Of a stretch of 64,000 nucleotides of DNA, positions 45,075 to 56,639 are shown piece by piece. How positions within the stretch are numbered: position 1 is the stretch's first letter; the number at the start of each line of letters is the position of its first letter. The translations under genes were made by a program, and so were the position numbers. The notes below the pieces were generated by a model that was not told where the DNA came from, ran no database searches, and was given only the letters and a program-made list of their open reading frames with translations. Origin of the DNA: Sabellastarte sp. h YS-2021 (Eukaryota > Annelida > Polychaeta > Sabellida > Sabellidae); contig OZ024928.1 of NCBI GenBank assembly GCA_964017235.1, forward strand, positions 89,337,566 to 89,401,565. Direction: 5' to 3'.

Positions 45075-46425
45075 CTCCATCAATGACAGACTTTAAGGTG
45101 CATCTGAACATGAAACAAGGCAATAAACGTTAATCCAATGACATCGCCAGGTAGTAACCAAGAAGACACAGGAATGACTATGGCAGATAGGCTTTTGCAA
45201 ACAGGTAAGTTTTGAGCCTTTTCCTGAAGGAGGCAACTGATGTTGTGCAGCGCATATCATTAGGGAGTTCATTCCAGATCTTAGAAGTATCAAAAGCAAA
45301 ACTATGACCAAAATGTTTGACTGACTTAAAGACTGATGAGTGAAATTGAGGAACTGTAACGTATTGACAATCAAGGTGACTACGCCTGGTACTATAGGAA
45401 CAACTGCTGAGAGACAAGAACAGTTCAAAATAGGAAGGAGAACCACAATGTAAAAATTTGTAAACCAGTGCGGTAGTTTTGAACATACAACAGTACTCAA
45501 CAGGCAACCAGTGGAGTTGCTTTAGGATTGGTGTAACATGAGCATACTTTCTATGATTTGTAACAATACTAAACAAGCAAGGGTGTTTTGAATATTCTGC
45601 AATCTGTGCTGATTGAGACATGACAAACCTCGAAACAAAGTTACAATAGTCCAACCAAGGCATTTACAGCAAGGACTGCCACTTCAGGAGTAAGATACTG
45701 CCTTATTCTACGAAGGTCACGCGTCTGGAGAAAGCACGCTTTGCAAATTTTCTTGACATGTTCAGAGAGGAAAAATTCTTCATCAAACCACAAACTTAGG
45801 TTTTTGACAGTCAACCAGATGAAGAAGGCTTCCAAGAATACTGACAGCAAAGTGGGAGCAAATTTTCTGACATTGAGCCTTAGAGCCAAAAACAATAAAT
45901 TCAATTTTTTCAGGGTTGAGCTTCAATTTACTGAGATCCATCGATGGTTGTACATCCTGAATGCAGGCATTTAACTTGGTAAGAGACAGCAGAGGCATTC
46001 TTATGGGAGAGATGGATGTACAACTGAGTATCATCCACCTAGAAATGGAATTTAATACCCAGATGGAGGCTGATGATTTTGCTAAGTGGAGTATATAAAG
46101 TGAAAACAACAGTGGACCCAGAACAGAACCTTGGGGAACCCTGTAGATGAGCTTGCTTAATTTAGATAGTGTCAAACCTATCTTGATGGCCTCGCAATGA
46201 TTACCCAGGTAGGAACAAACCACTTTAGAACGGTTGCACCAAGACCAAACCAAGATTTAAGGTAACCAAGGAGAATATTATGATCGATAGTATCAAACGC
46301 AGCTGACAAGTCAAGAAATACTCGAGCTGTGGGTTCACCACGTACTAAAGAGAGATGGATCTCGTTTTTTATTGACAGTAAGGAAGTTTCAGTGGAGTGA
46401 CATATATGCACTGTTAGTTACAATA
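45075..46425 (-). pseudogene. L2/CR1-like LINE reverse transcriptase, truncated and frameshifted
   Basis: Minus-strand ORFs in three frames give, in order: RT motif FLDLSAAFDTIDHNILL (46178-46411); VPQGSVLGPLLFSLYI (about 46090-46150); DDTQLYIHLSHKNAS (about 45995-46037); HVTPILKQLHWLPVEY (about 45490-45540); KIWNELPNDMR and the end KRLKTYLFAKAYLP (about 45180-45300). This is the C-terminal part of a LINE ORF2 of the L2/CR1 group. The codon before VDD is TAG (46039-46041), where the catalytic Tyr is expected. The endonuclease and RT fingers are missing, as in a usual 5' truncation. Confidence 0.9.
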
Positions 46426-46633
46426 AATAACTATTACTAACTAGGGGCGGCATGACTAGCCGACTAATCGACAATGGTTGGAATAGTGTTATTAACCGGT
46501 TCATATTTCTAAGTATGAATAATCGTGCAATGTAGTAAAAGATGGCAGAAGGTCTGAATCTGTCAAATATATCCATATTGTTACATAAAATATGTTTAAA
46601 TCCAATAACAGCCACATTTTTTGTAGTGTTTAT

Positions 46634-47285
46634 TAGGGCTGCAAGCGAGCCCAAAAATGCGCCTCGATTCCTCATTTTGGAAGAACCAATTCAGACTTGG
46701 TTAATCGCTTGATTATCGCCCACGAAATAAACTTTATCATATTTCCACATATAATGCCTTATAAAAAAATTAAAATGCACACAACAGGAAACAGTGTTCA
46801 TACTTCATGGAATGTTGCAATACAAAAGCATTTTTAATGCAAAATACATGAAATTTTAACTATTTTTAATTTTTATATTGTGAGATTTGAGGCGCCTTCG
46901 AAGTTCGCTACATATTAAAATGCCATCTTATAAAAGCATTGTTACATATACATTTAAAGTTTGCAAATGCATAAAAAATAAAACTTAAAAACAGAAACAC
47001 CTTACATTAGAAAAATATATAAATATATTCATATATTTTAAAGAAAAATCAAATTTTGTAGTAGATTTTACATCTCTTTTTAGTTGTTTTCGAAGACCTG
47101 GGGCCGTATTCACGAAAGGTCTTAGCCAAGTCTTAGGCTCAAGTTCGCTATATTTTCATACAAAAGTTAAGCCTAAGACTTGACTAAGACCTTTCGTGAA
47201 TACGGCCCCTGGTTCACTTTTCTTGACTCAAATATTAAACCGAAATGTTTTGTTTACGAGTAACCGAAGAGTCATTGCAGCCCTA
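46634..47285. mobile_element. hAT-like element, inner
   Basis: The ends are TAGGGCTGCAA and TTGCAGCCCTA. They are flanked by a likely 8-bp duplication (GTGTTTAT at 46626-46633, CTGTTTAT at 47286-47293, one mismatch). It is non-coding and holds a palindromic MITE. Confidence 0.65.
47098..47211. mobile_element. Palindromic MITE inside the inner hAT-like element
   Basis: Inverted arms of about 42 bp starting CTGGGGCCGTATTCACGAAA, one or two mismatches, 114 bp overall. The same opening style (GGGGCCGATTTCACGAA) marks the larger element at 54324. Confidence 0.88.
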
Positions 47286-47581
47286 CTGTTTATACATTCA
47301 TGTAAAACCAGAAGTACCACATATCTCTTATATCGCCCACTTCCTGTATGAGAAAAATGCATCAGAAGTCACAGGAAAACAGCAAATTTATTAAATTTTA
47401 GAGATAATATATATATTTTTTCATTTTATTTCACATATTTATCCCTTTCACATATTTATCCCTTTTACAATATGAAACTTAAGATTTGTGGTAGCTTCAT
47501 AAACTCGACTGTTATTCGGTGTCGATAGAATAATACTTTGAGATTAGCCGACACAAAATATTTGTAGTCGTGACATCCCTA

Positions 47582-48785
47582 TGGCTTACTGTTGATGGAT
47601 GTATTGGTATTTGTTGAAAAACAAAAATTCTTACCCTATTTTAAGGGCTTACCTGCAGTACTGTAAACCGTTTCATAGAAAACGGATTGCTGTACTGCAG
47701 AACTTTTTCTCAAGTGAGCTTTTTATTAACAATCAATTTCATTGGTTAAGTAAATTTGTTACATTTTGCAGATTAAAAAGTAGCCTGGTTGTCAATCGTT
47801 TGTATGCCTCACACCACTAATTTAACTTCAATTGTCAATGTTACTATGTAAGACAATAACCACAAAAAAAAGTTAGATATTAAAAGCAGAAGGGGTTTTT
47901 TGCAAGTGAATTACTAAAATTGCAATTGAGTAGTTTATGTGTGTAAGTGTAATTGTCAACATGAACTTAAAATTTTACCTGAGGAAATTGCAGTGATTCA
48001 TTAAAAAATTTATATTTTAAGTATGAAGAAAAGAATTTTTCTAACATAAGGGTCATGAAAAATTACCAAAAGTTAAGTTTTCTTTTCTCACTACTTACTT
48101 ACTTGCCTCTGATGAATACAAGCTTTTTCCAATAAAATAGTAAGTACTAAGTACTACAATTTACCTTTAAAATCATATTTGTGACTGCAACATTTACTCA
48201 GAAATGCAGGTTTTTAAAATTTTTGCACGTTTGTTTTACATTTTTAAAACAATTTGCTCCAAATAAGGCGTGGAAGAAAATATAATAATAGGCCTTTAAA
48301 ATGGTACGAACAAATTAAATAATAAAACCAAGTATATTGACTTCATAAAGAGAATATACTTGTTAATGAAAAAGCATGCATTTACAAATTTACAAGAAAT
48401 ATAGGTATATGAGCAAGTTGCTGACAAGACAACTTGCAGACATCAACTCGCCGACAAATTTTAAATAAATTAATGACATATTATTGCCCCATTTTTTGTT
48501 ATTCTTTCACATAAAAGATATAACAATGCTCAAATAACCATCTATGCATGTCTTCATACAGACAATGTAAGTTTTTCTTGTCCAAAAGATGAATTTATTT
48601 GTCATTTTATGGTTACTGGTCTGTTAAATTACACACATACTAAAACTTAAGAAGTTTCATCACATTTTTGAAATATAACATGTTTTAACAAAGGAAATTT
48701 AATGATTGCAGATAGATGAGACATTTTAGAACATTTTACAGCAATATTTTGGTGTTGAAAAAGCTACATGTGCTGGCGAGTTGGC
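47582..48785. other. AT-rich DNA
   Basis: No gene or defined repeat. The ORF at 47599-47820 lacks any motif. Confidence 0.5.
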
Positions 48786-48789
48786 GACT

Positions 48790-49105
48790 TGACAGTAGCA
48801 CCAACTCATAAATATTCATGAGAAGATATGAGGTTGTGGATTTCCCGGGTTTTTCTTACAATATTTTATATAAATGGAAGCTTCAATGAAGATCAAATAC
48901 CTTAAACTCGAGAACTCACAGCAGTAGCACCAACTCATTAATATTCATGAGAAGATATGAGGTCACAGATTTCCCGGGTTTTTCTAACCATATTTTATAA
49001 AATGGATGCTTCAATGAAGATCAAATACCTTAAACTCGAGAATTCATGGAAGTAGCATCAACTCATTAATATTCATGAGAAGATATGAGGTCACAGATTT
49101 CCTGG
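48790..49105 (+). repeat. ~128-bp tandem repeat, 2.5 copies
   Basis: CCAACTCATTAATATTCATG-type text begins units at 48801, 48930 and 49058. Each carries GATTTCCCGGGTTTTTCT and ATACCTTAAACTCGAGAA. Confidence 0.88.
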
Positions 49106-49208
49106 AAAACTAACGATAAACAATCAACCAATGAAATTATTTCCCGAAACTTAGCCAGTAATTTACATATCGGGATGTCCCGTGATTTAACCACTGCATA
49201 TTTTTAAG

Positions 49209-49296
49209 AGAGTGTCTTCGGAACCGACGAGGACGGGTCACAATTCTTTTACAGAGTGTCTTCGGAACCGACGAGGACGGGTCACAATTCTTTTAA
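49209..49296 (+). repeat. 44-bp tandem duplication
   Basis: AGAGTGTCTTCGGAACCGAC starts both copies, at 49209 and 49253, identical over the whole unit except the last bases. Confidence 0.9.
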
Positions 49297-49299
49297 TTT

Positions 49300-51118
49300 C
49301 AGAACCGTCACGTTCATATTATAACTATTTGATATGTGGCTGTTGAATTAAAGCATGCTGTCGATGAAAATAGATACATAAAACCAGGAAACCAGTCTAC
49401 TTTTCATCTGCAAACGTGATTAATTTCAATAAAGACAATAACCAATGAAATAATTTGTTACTGAAACCTCACATGAGACCAAGTTTTACAAAGTTTGTAT
49501 ATTTTTCTACAAAAAGCTTCAAAACTAAAGATATTCTAAAATATCATGTTAGAATAGAAATTTTGCGGTTCCGATTTTATTATGACAACATTTATAAAAT
49601 ATATCAAGGGTAAAGACATTTTTCTTTAAAACGGGCCTTAATGCAAATAATTTGTGAGCCATTTCCATTGGCGGTTCTGAAAGGGATTGTTTTCCGATCC
49701 GTCAGTGACTGTTCTGAAGCCACAGTGTATTTTTAATGTCAAAATACATATAATAGGTCAAAACTCTAACTTTGTAGACATTTTAATCTGATTCTTAAAA
49801 TTACTACTCATTATTTTGAGCAAAATAAATTTTTAATAAAAACTTTAAAAAGGGAATATCAGATTTAAATCTGTTGAAAATACACGACTGAAAATCCTAT
49901 ATTATCGCCATGGGTTTAGATGGTCAAGAGTTAGTCTATACCAGTTTATGCATAAGAAAATTCACAAAAAAAAATTAAAAACAAACCATTTTAGATGGTT
50001 CTATTTATAAGCTTTGATGTTTAGCCTTAACTTTCGTTTTATCTGTACAGTATGTTTGTCCTCATGAGAACATGTTTCAAAACAGGAAGTAAATCTATTT
50101 GTTGACGAAATTTCGCGCTGAAACTTCTAACAGAATATAAGATTTAGCCGATTGATAGCGTCGTGCAGATAAAATAAAAAATTGTTCTGGTATTGATGAT
50201 ACCAAAAATATAATTAAAATCATAAGAAACAGGCAATTTCATATATACTAAATCTTAGAGGTAAGTTGAAAGTGTCAAGGACACAACAAAAATCCCCACT
50301 TATTTTAATTCATTATGTACACCAGGGGCCAGAGACCCGCCAGTAACAGTTAACACGTCAGGGCCGTTAGTAAATGTAAAGTCTTAGTAAAAGACATTTC
50401 AACTCAGATAATTGTGGAAACACTGACCTACTTTTGTTTATGGCATTACTGTATGTAGTTTACACCATTTCTCCACTACTGTAGAATAAAATTACATGTA
50501 TTACAATATTATATTTTTCGTTCATTTGAGTATAGCCTCATGAATTTCTTTCTATTGGTAATAGAATAGTGTGAGGACACCCATCAAACCTTATGCCCTA
50601 ATATTGTCCATGCATAAATGAATAATGAATAATAAATTAATAAGTTGAACAGGTGCACCAACTCAAAGAATTTTTGTAAAACATGTCGTCTTTATTTAGC
50701 AATTCAGCATATGTATTAATACAGTAAGCCTGTGCTCTCATATTTTCTGTGCAGACATGAATATTAATGTCTGTGAAATCAAAATATTCACTTGATCTTC
50801 ATCTTGATAAAATATGTCATCCCAGAAAGCATTCATGGAGCCATACACACAAGCATACAGAATCAATATTGGCCTGTATTTTAGTGACAAATCCCTCCCA
50901 CATAAAAGCTTATATAACTTTTCATCTGTCAGTCAGAGGCTCATATGTGTAATATTCTAATCAACTGAACCAAAACACATTCATTTACACACATAAAAAA
51001 GAGTGGCTGAACAGAATCAATATAAAATTTCCCTTCATAGTCAGAAAAATGTGGCTCACTGTCTAGCCTTGTGGAAGGCTCAAGTTAGTACTTTTTAAGG
51101 GTAAATAATTGGTATACT
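49300..51118. other. AT-rich DNA
   Basis: No exon, RNA gene or clear element recognised in 1.8 kb. Confidence 0.5.
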
Positions 51119-51133
51119 TACACCAACGCCATG

Positions 51134-51364
51134 GGGGGCTACGGTGGCAGAGTGGTAACACTCTCGCCTCCCACCTCTGAGGCCGGGGTTCGATCCCCGT
51201 TATGGCCTTAAGTGGGAAAGCTGGTAGTTGCTTGCCGTTGGTCGGCAGTTTACAGTACACAACCCTAGCGAACTCTATGTACTGGTTTCCTCTGCCCTTC
51301 CAACTACCCGTCATGATATGACCTGTACAGTGTTGAAAGCGACGTAAAACCTCAAATAAATAAA
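51134..51364 (+). mobile_element. tRNA-derived SINE, full-length-looking
   Basis: The A box TGGCAGAGTGG lies at 51145-51155 and the B box GGTTCGATCCC at 51187-51197. The body ends GAAAGCGACGTAAAACCTC and an (AAAT)n tail. Perfect 15-bp target duplications (TACACCAACGCCATG) lie at 51119-51133 and 51365-51379. The same family is inserted, in reverse, at 22180-22389. The tail type is common among molluscan SINEs, from memory. Confidence 0.93.
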
Positions 51365-51379
51365 TACACCAACGCCATG

Positions 51380-52390
51380 AATAATGCAAAAAAAGTATAT
51401 CAGTGTTCCAAACAGATTTGGTTTATTAGGGATTGTAAAGTGAGTGGAGCAGGGGTAGAGAGATATCAAATTTTCCCTGTTATTGGGATGAGGATTGAGA
51501 TCATTTATTCCAAAGGGTCAATAACATGTTGATTTTAGTATATCCTGATAGAGTCCTTAGGGGAGAGGAATCAAGAAGTCCCAAAACATGGTGTGAGAGT
51601 GTTGACAGACACATACAGAGCCTAAATGGAGGATCAAGGTGCCTTGAATATTATTTTATTGTTTAATATTTAAACAATTTTATCTATAATAAATTAGAAC
51701 AATCCAGGTACCTGGTATTGCAGCTCCTTAACATAAGAAAAAGTAACTTCTTGAAATATTCAAAGTCAATGGGTTTCTCTCTCTGCTAACTTAGATGTCT
51801 TTTATTGTTTCTCTACTATTTTTATCTCATGTTGGCTGAAGGCCGGAGTTGAGAGATAATGTGTGTGCGGTCCATTCATCCTGTTTTGCATATTTTATTC
51901 ATTTATATTCACCAAATTTCCAAATTTGCAGGGAATGTTTAAGGTTATGAAAACATGCCAATAAAACAGTTTGGCCTTGTTTTGTAAAAAAAAATGACTG
52001 CAATGGCCAATTTGAAAATCATGTATAAAGATGTTCTAAAACTTAAAAAAATGCACATAGCTACATCAGATTTACACAAAATGTAGGTAGCTATTACGTA
52101 CAACTTACCTGAGGGTCATTTTGGCCTTGTTTTGAAAACAAAATAGCCACCATATCACAACATAACTACTTTTTAATGTTGGAAATCTGAACAAGATTTA
52201 GTGTTGATTATTTTTTGTTAAACATGGTTATTTTTCTTGTCAGAAAATATGACTACTTTTTCATGTCAGAAAACTAACTTAGATTTTGTGTTGAAAAGGT
52301 GTATATCAATGTCAGGATCAATTTTCAGCACTAAATCAACGTGTTTTCAAGGTCTGCGCCTGCTGGGTAAACATCAATGCAAAACCCATT
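51380..52390. other. Unannotated DNA with an element end
   Basis: A hairpin with TATCTCA/TGAGAGATA arms and GGCTGAAGGCC inside lies at about 51832-51859. The following 51900-52000 (CAAATTTGCAGGGAATGTTT) matches 58120-58150, so both are copies of one repeat end. No gene seen. Confidence 0.5.
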
Positions 52391-53900
52391 GTTATGTGAA
52401 GGTTGCGCCCTACAGATGTATAAATCCCGGACGAGCCCCCAAAAATGTGAAGGTTGCGCCCTACAAGATTTATAACAAATCCCAGCTCCGAGCCCCCACC
52501 TAACAATTTGTTAGGACAAAACTTTAATCTCCAATATGTTACGCAACAACCTTAAAATTGCCTGAGTTCATTGACCTGACTCCTAACGGAGGAAGATTGA
52601 CCTTAATCTTCGCAAGAGAATAATACCACTAAGATCTTTAGATTTAATGTAACAACTTATTAATAACACCGTATTAATATAAATTTGACATTTATTAAAT
52701 CTAATATAAAATATCCAGCAATACAAATACAAGAATACACAGCAAATCTAAATTAAATCGTATTACTGTATTACAGATACGAAATATAAATATTACTAGA
52801 AACTAAGTTTTAAACTACAAAGTTACTACTGCTACTGATAATAGTAATAACCTATAAATACCCGAATATATATATTACCGTTACCGCAATATATTACCGT
52901 TATTACAACCTGTTACCGTTATTACAACAATCTGTTGTAATTAAAAACGAACACAATACCTGTGTTCTTGACCCAAGAAACCTGTGTAAATTCTTTACAC
53001 AAATATTATAAATTAAACCAAATGCTTGGTCTTCAACCGAAATGTGATAGTTACCAGATAAAGTACCACCACTACAACACGGAATGTATTACAACCTATA
53101 GTGATAAATACACTGAAACCAATGGTTATCAAACCAATAATTAATCACGTATACCACCTGTACAGTCTCCGACTTTACGGTCTCTGATACCGAACATATA
53201 GCCAGTCTCCGACTTTACGGTCTCTGTCTATAAACACCAATATACTGATTAAAACCCTATTAAACAGTATCCGACTTTACGGTTTCTGAATAATACACAA
53301 TATATTATCACTAAGAATAAACCACAATTCCGGATGTAAAATTACTAACCTAAATCTGGCACTGCACTTCAATCAGCAAAACACCTTCTGGTAAAACACA
53401 ACTGGTATCACACAAATAATAACAACTCCTAATATAAATATTAACGACCCGGTAAAACACTTCTTGTAACCTTAACATTCGAACCCAAACTGAGCCTGTT
53501 AAAAATATCACTCAAAATAACACTTAGGATTCAAACCCAGCATTAGCATGCTAAACATACATCTGATCACCTCAAGATTCAAACCCAGACTAAGCTTACC
53601 AAAAACACCTCCTGCCACCCCAAGATTCAAACCCAGACCAAATTTTAAAATCAAATCACCCTATGACCTAATCAAGGTTGTTAAGATACCTGTACCTACA
53701 TCTGACAACAACTTGACAACTGATAAACTGTATTATGACATCACAGACTTTAAACAATACAACTTATAAAAGTGCTGTAATTGACATAACTAGTGCCTGA
53801 TAATACACAGTAACATTAGGAATGACATATGTAATACAATAAACTAAATGAAAACCTATAAAACCTATTATAATGCATGAAATCCTACCCTTTTAAGATT
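52390..53900 (+). repeat. A/C-rich region of short tandem repeats
   Basis: Several unrelated short repeats sit together. TGTGAAGGTTGCGCCCTACA occurs twice (52395, 52446). CCGACTTTACGGTYTCTG occurs three times (near 53168, 53208, 53270). GATTCAAACCCAG occurs three to four times at about 48-bp spacing (53480-53635). Base use is G-poor on the plus strand. The 73-codon ORF at 53548-53769 reads the 48-bp repeat (RFKPR twice) and then unique text; no domain recognised. It may be part of an unknown transposon. Confidence 0.5.
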
Positions 53901-53959
53901 CAAAATCACCGTTAGAATCACGTCATCACAACAGGATATGTACGTAAATGGTTACTGCT

Positions 53960-54323
53960 AAATTTCAAACTCCGTAACCGAAAACGGAACTCCCGAAATT
54001 CTCCGCGAATCTCGTTGAAATGCCGTCATTTCACAGTTATTACAATAAATAAAAAAAGTTAACATTCTTATTTCAGGTATTCTCATATGACAAATCCAAA
54101 GAAAGGACTGAAACCTGTGACTCAGTCTCCATTCATAAGCTTGTTTTTAATATAATCAAATAAAAAAATTATGTTAATCATTCATGAATATGTTTACATT
54201 TGTAAACCATGCATGTTCTGAAGCATTCACTCAGCTGAGTCAGCTTTTCAGAAACTGATTTGAGCCCAAAACTCAACTGAGACCAGAGATTGAGATTTTA
54301 GTCAATGGCTCGGTCTGTGAGAC
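53960..54323. other. AT-rich DNA
   Basis: Nothing recognised. Confidence 0.45.
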
Positions 54324-54881
54324 TGGGGCCGATTTCACGAACGGACTTAAGCCTGGTTTTGGGCTTAAGTTTAAGACTTTGGTCTTAAATTCTGTCAAAA
54401 ATGTGCTAAGTCAGCGGGCTTAGACTTAGTGGATTTCACAAAGGGGCTAAGTCCATGGATTTGCTAAGTCAGTGGACTTAGGCTTAAGTCTGGGAGGTAG
54501 TGGGCTTAAATTTTGTAAAGAGGACTTAAATATGGCTGCCATAAACTTTTCTCCACTTGAAAATTTGAAAGGGCTGTAAAAAAAGTATAATTACACAGAA
54601 CACCTTACTGAAGTAGTCTTTGGGAAGTTTATGTGTGGCAACAAGGTTTTTCATTTCAAAACAGCACTTATCCTTAGATAAAATGTATTAAATGAAGGAT
54701 ATAAAAGGTCACATGACACAGAAAACCACTGTGGTTATATGATAAGCTTGGACTTAGCTAAGTCACCTTTGTGAAATCCATTTTAAGTCCCAGACCTAGT
54801 TAAGACCAAAGTCTTAGATTTAAGTCCCTGACTTAGCCAAAAAGGGACTTAGTTTAAGTCCTTTAGTGAAATCGGCCCCTG
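54324..54881. mobile_element. Palindromic MITE, 558 bp, GGGGCCGATTTCAC ends
   Basis: The left end CTGGGGCCGATTTCACGAA is the inverse of the right end. Inside, many GGACTTAAG/CTTAAGTCC words recur on both strands, so it carries nested inverted and direct repeats of the same phrase (54340-54510 against 54750-54870). Non-coding. Confidence 0.82.
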
Positions 54882-55482
54882 GACTGAGACCTTTCCTAAA
54901 ATCGGCCCCAAAAGTCTAATGTGACTGCTTGTCTAATCAAACGGATACAAATATCTATTGGTAAATTTGATCGTCAAGAAAAAAAAAATAACACGAGTGG
55001 GGTGGTGTGTTGTCAATCTTTAAATTGTTGTTGTATTGTTTGACAGATAGATTGTTGAAAGAAAGGTGAGTGTAATCGACACTAACAAGCGTTGTTTACT
55101 GCTGTGTGACAGGTAATGAATGTTGACAGTGTCTAGTGCATGCGGTGTTCGATCAAATCGTCCCAAGGGTCAACCCACCCAATATTTTATGCTGCGTTCA
55201 GAAGTAGGTCATGAGCCCGTGCACACCACTCGTGAGGAGTAGCAGTCGCCTATAACATCCATGAAACTCCGTGCTCGGTGCTCCATGCTCCGACTCCGCC
55301 CTCATTTTTGCTCCAACTTCAAAACAATCATAGTGTCCCCTTCAATAATTGCCAACAAGAAGAGACTTTTAAAATTAAATGGTTATACAGGAGCAACATG
55401 GACAGAGTCATATGTTATTAAAATTTCTACGCCAGGATAAGAGTTTTATTCTTTAATTTATTTTTAAGGAAAAATATTGCTA
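54882..55482. other. DNA between MITEs
   Basis: Contains a partial third copy of the GGGGCCGATTTTAGG end (54890-54910, minus sense) and a cluster of 'tgctcc' words (55270-55315). No gene. Confidence 0.45.
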
Positions 55483-55709
55483 CTGCTTCCCTGCATAAGT
55501 TGGCCGCGGGTCGTAAGTTGGCCACCACTCATTTAAATGTATCAAACAGACAAATGTGTGGTTGCACAGGTTTTAAAAGTGGTGATTATAATAAATCTTA
55601 TTATAATAGACCATTCAAGAATGATACAGGCCTTTAGAATTATAGAAATTTCAAAATATGATGATGGTGGCCAACTTACGACCCGCGGCCAACTTATGTA
55701 GAGAAGCAG
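55483..55709. mobile_element. MITE with 44-bp TIRs, copy 1
   Basis: The ends CTGCTTCCCTGCATAAGTTG and inverse match over 44 bp with two mismatches. Each arm contains AAGTTGGCC twice in direct order. Left-flank TA is kept; right flank is CA. Confidence 0.85.
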
Positions 55710-55885
55710 CATAGCCAATAATATTCTTTATTTTGATATGCTAAATTTTAAATGTCTATTTTTGTTCATAAATTATTTAAGAGGACATTATGAATCTATT
55801 TGTGGCGTGACATTTGACTACATCTGTTTAATAAACCAAAAATAAATATCTAAACATTCTCTGAAGACCAAATATTTTACGTGTA

Positions 55886-56110
55886 CTGCTTCCCTGCATA
55901 AGTTTGCCGCAGTCTTAAGTTGGCCACCCTCACCACAGCTTCACAGGGCTTTAACATGAGTGGCCTACTACACTCTGAAACCATGTATTATTGTTAAAGT
56001 TATTATATGCAACAGTTTTCATTGGTGTACAATAACCTATTTGTCTTTCTGGAACCTGTAGATGAGCCGCGGCCAACTTATGACTGCGGCCAACTTATGC
56101 AGGGTAGCAG
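55886..56110. mobile_element. MITE with 44-bp TIRs, copy 2
   Basis: Same family as 55483-55709, about 175 bp away, with TA on both sides (55884-55885, 56111-56112), which suggests a Tc1/mariner-type insertion. Confidence 0.85.
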
Positions 56111-56280
56111 TACAGCAGTATGATAGTGAACAGTCATTTGAAGTGTTAAAGAAAAAAAAAAATAGGGGAGGAGGAGCAATATGGTTGCATAAAGGAGGCA
56201 GAGGGAGGTTGGAGACGGAGCAATATATTTATATGGAGCAGTTGCATAATCCATGGGCTGATTTTGCTGCATGACACATC

Positions 56281-56495
56281 TGCTCCTCCTCTGACTTCAT
56301 TTCCTCTGACCTCGTTGAAACTGCAATATTGGTAGATTTTGAATAGCCATTTGCTTAAAAATATTTTTTTCTTGGTTAATAAAGTTAGCAAACATATTTG
56401 ATATCGTCTTTAATAATGTCATGTCCTTTTATTATAAACCACTTTATAGTGCAGTCCAATTGAGGTCAGAGGAAATTAAGTCAGAGGAGGAGCAT
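56281..56495. mobile_element. MITE with 33-bp TIRs
   Basis: TGCTCCTCCTCTGACTTCAT and its inverse frame 215 bp, with one mismatch in 33. Confidence 0.82.
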
Positions 56496-56639
56496 AGCTT
56501 TCATGGAGCAAATTTTATTCCATGTACCATACAGTGCTCCGTGGTAATTATATCACTCCTCCAGTTTTTCACTTTTTAAACCAAACTTGGCATATATATT
56601 AAGACTTACCAAAGAATTATCCTGACTTTATGGTGACTT

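Larger units (their letters stand above)
46442..47581. mobile_element. hAT-like element, outer of a nest
   Basis: The ends TAGGGGCGGCATGACTA (46442) and the inverse of TAGGGATGTCACGACTA (ending 47581) fit the hAT TIR style. Both sides also carry GCCGACTAATC or its inverse. The host duplication is unclear (5 of 8 bases). It contains the inner element at 46634-47285. Confidence 0.5.

Noticed and set aside
45741..45974. Plus-strand ORF over the LINE
   Set aside because: It is antisense to the LINE RT reading and has no motif of its own.
51134..51210. tRNA gene
   Set aside because: A and B boxes are present, but the body continues into a SINE tail with target duplications, and a second copy exists.
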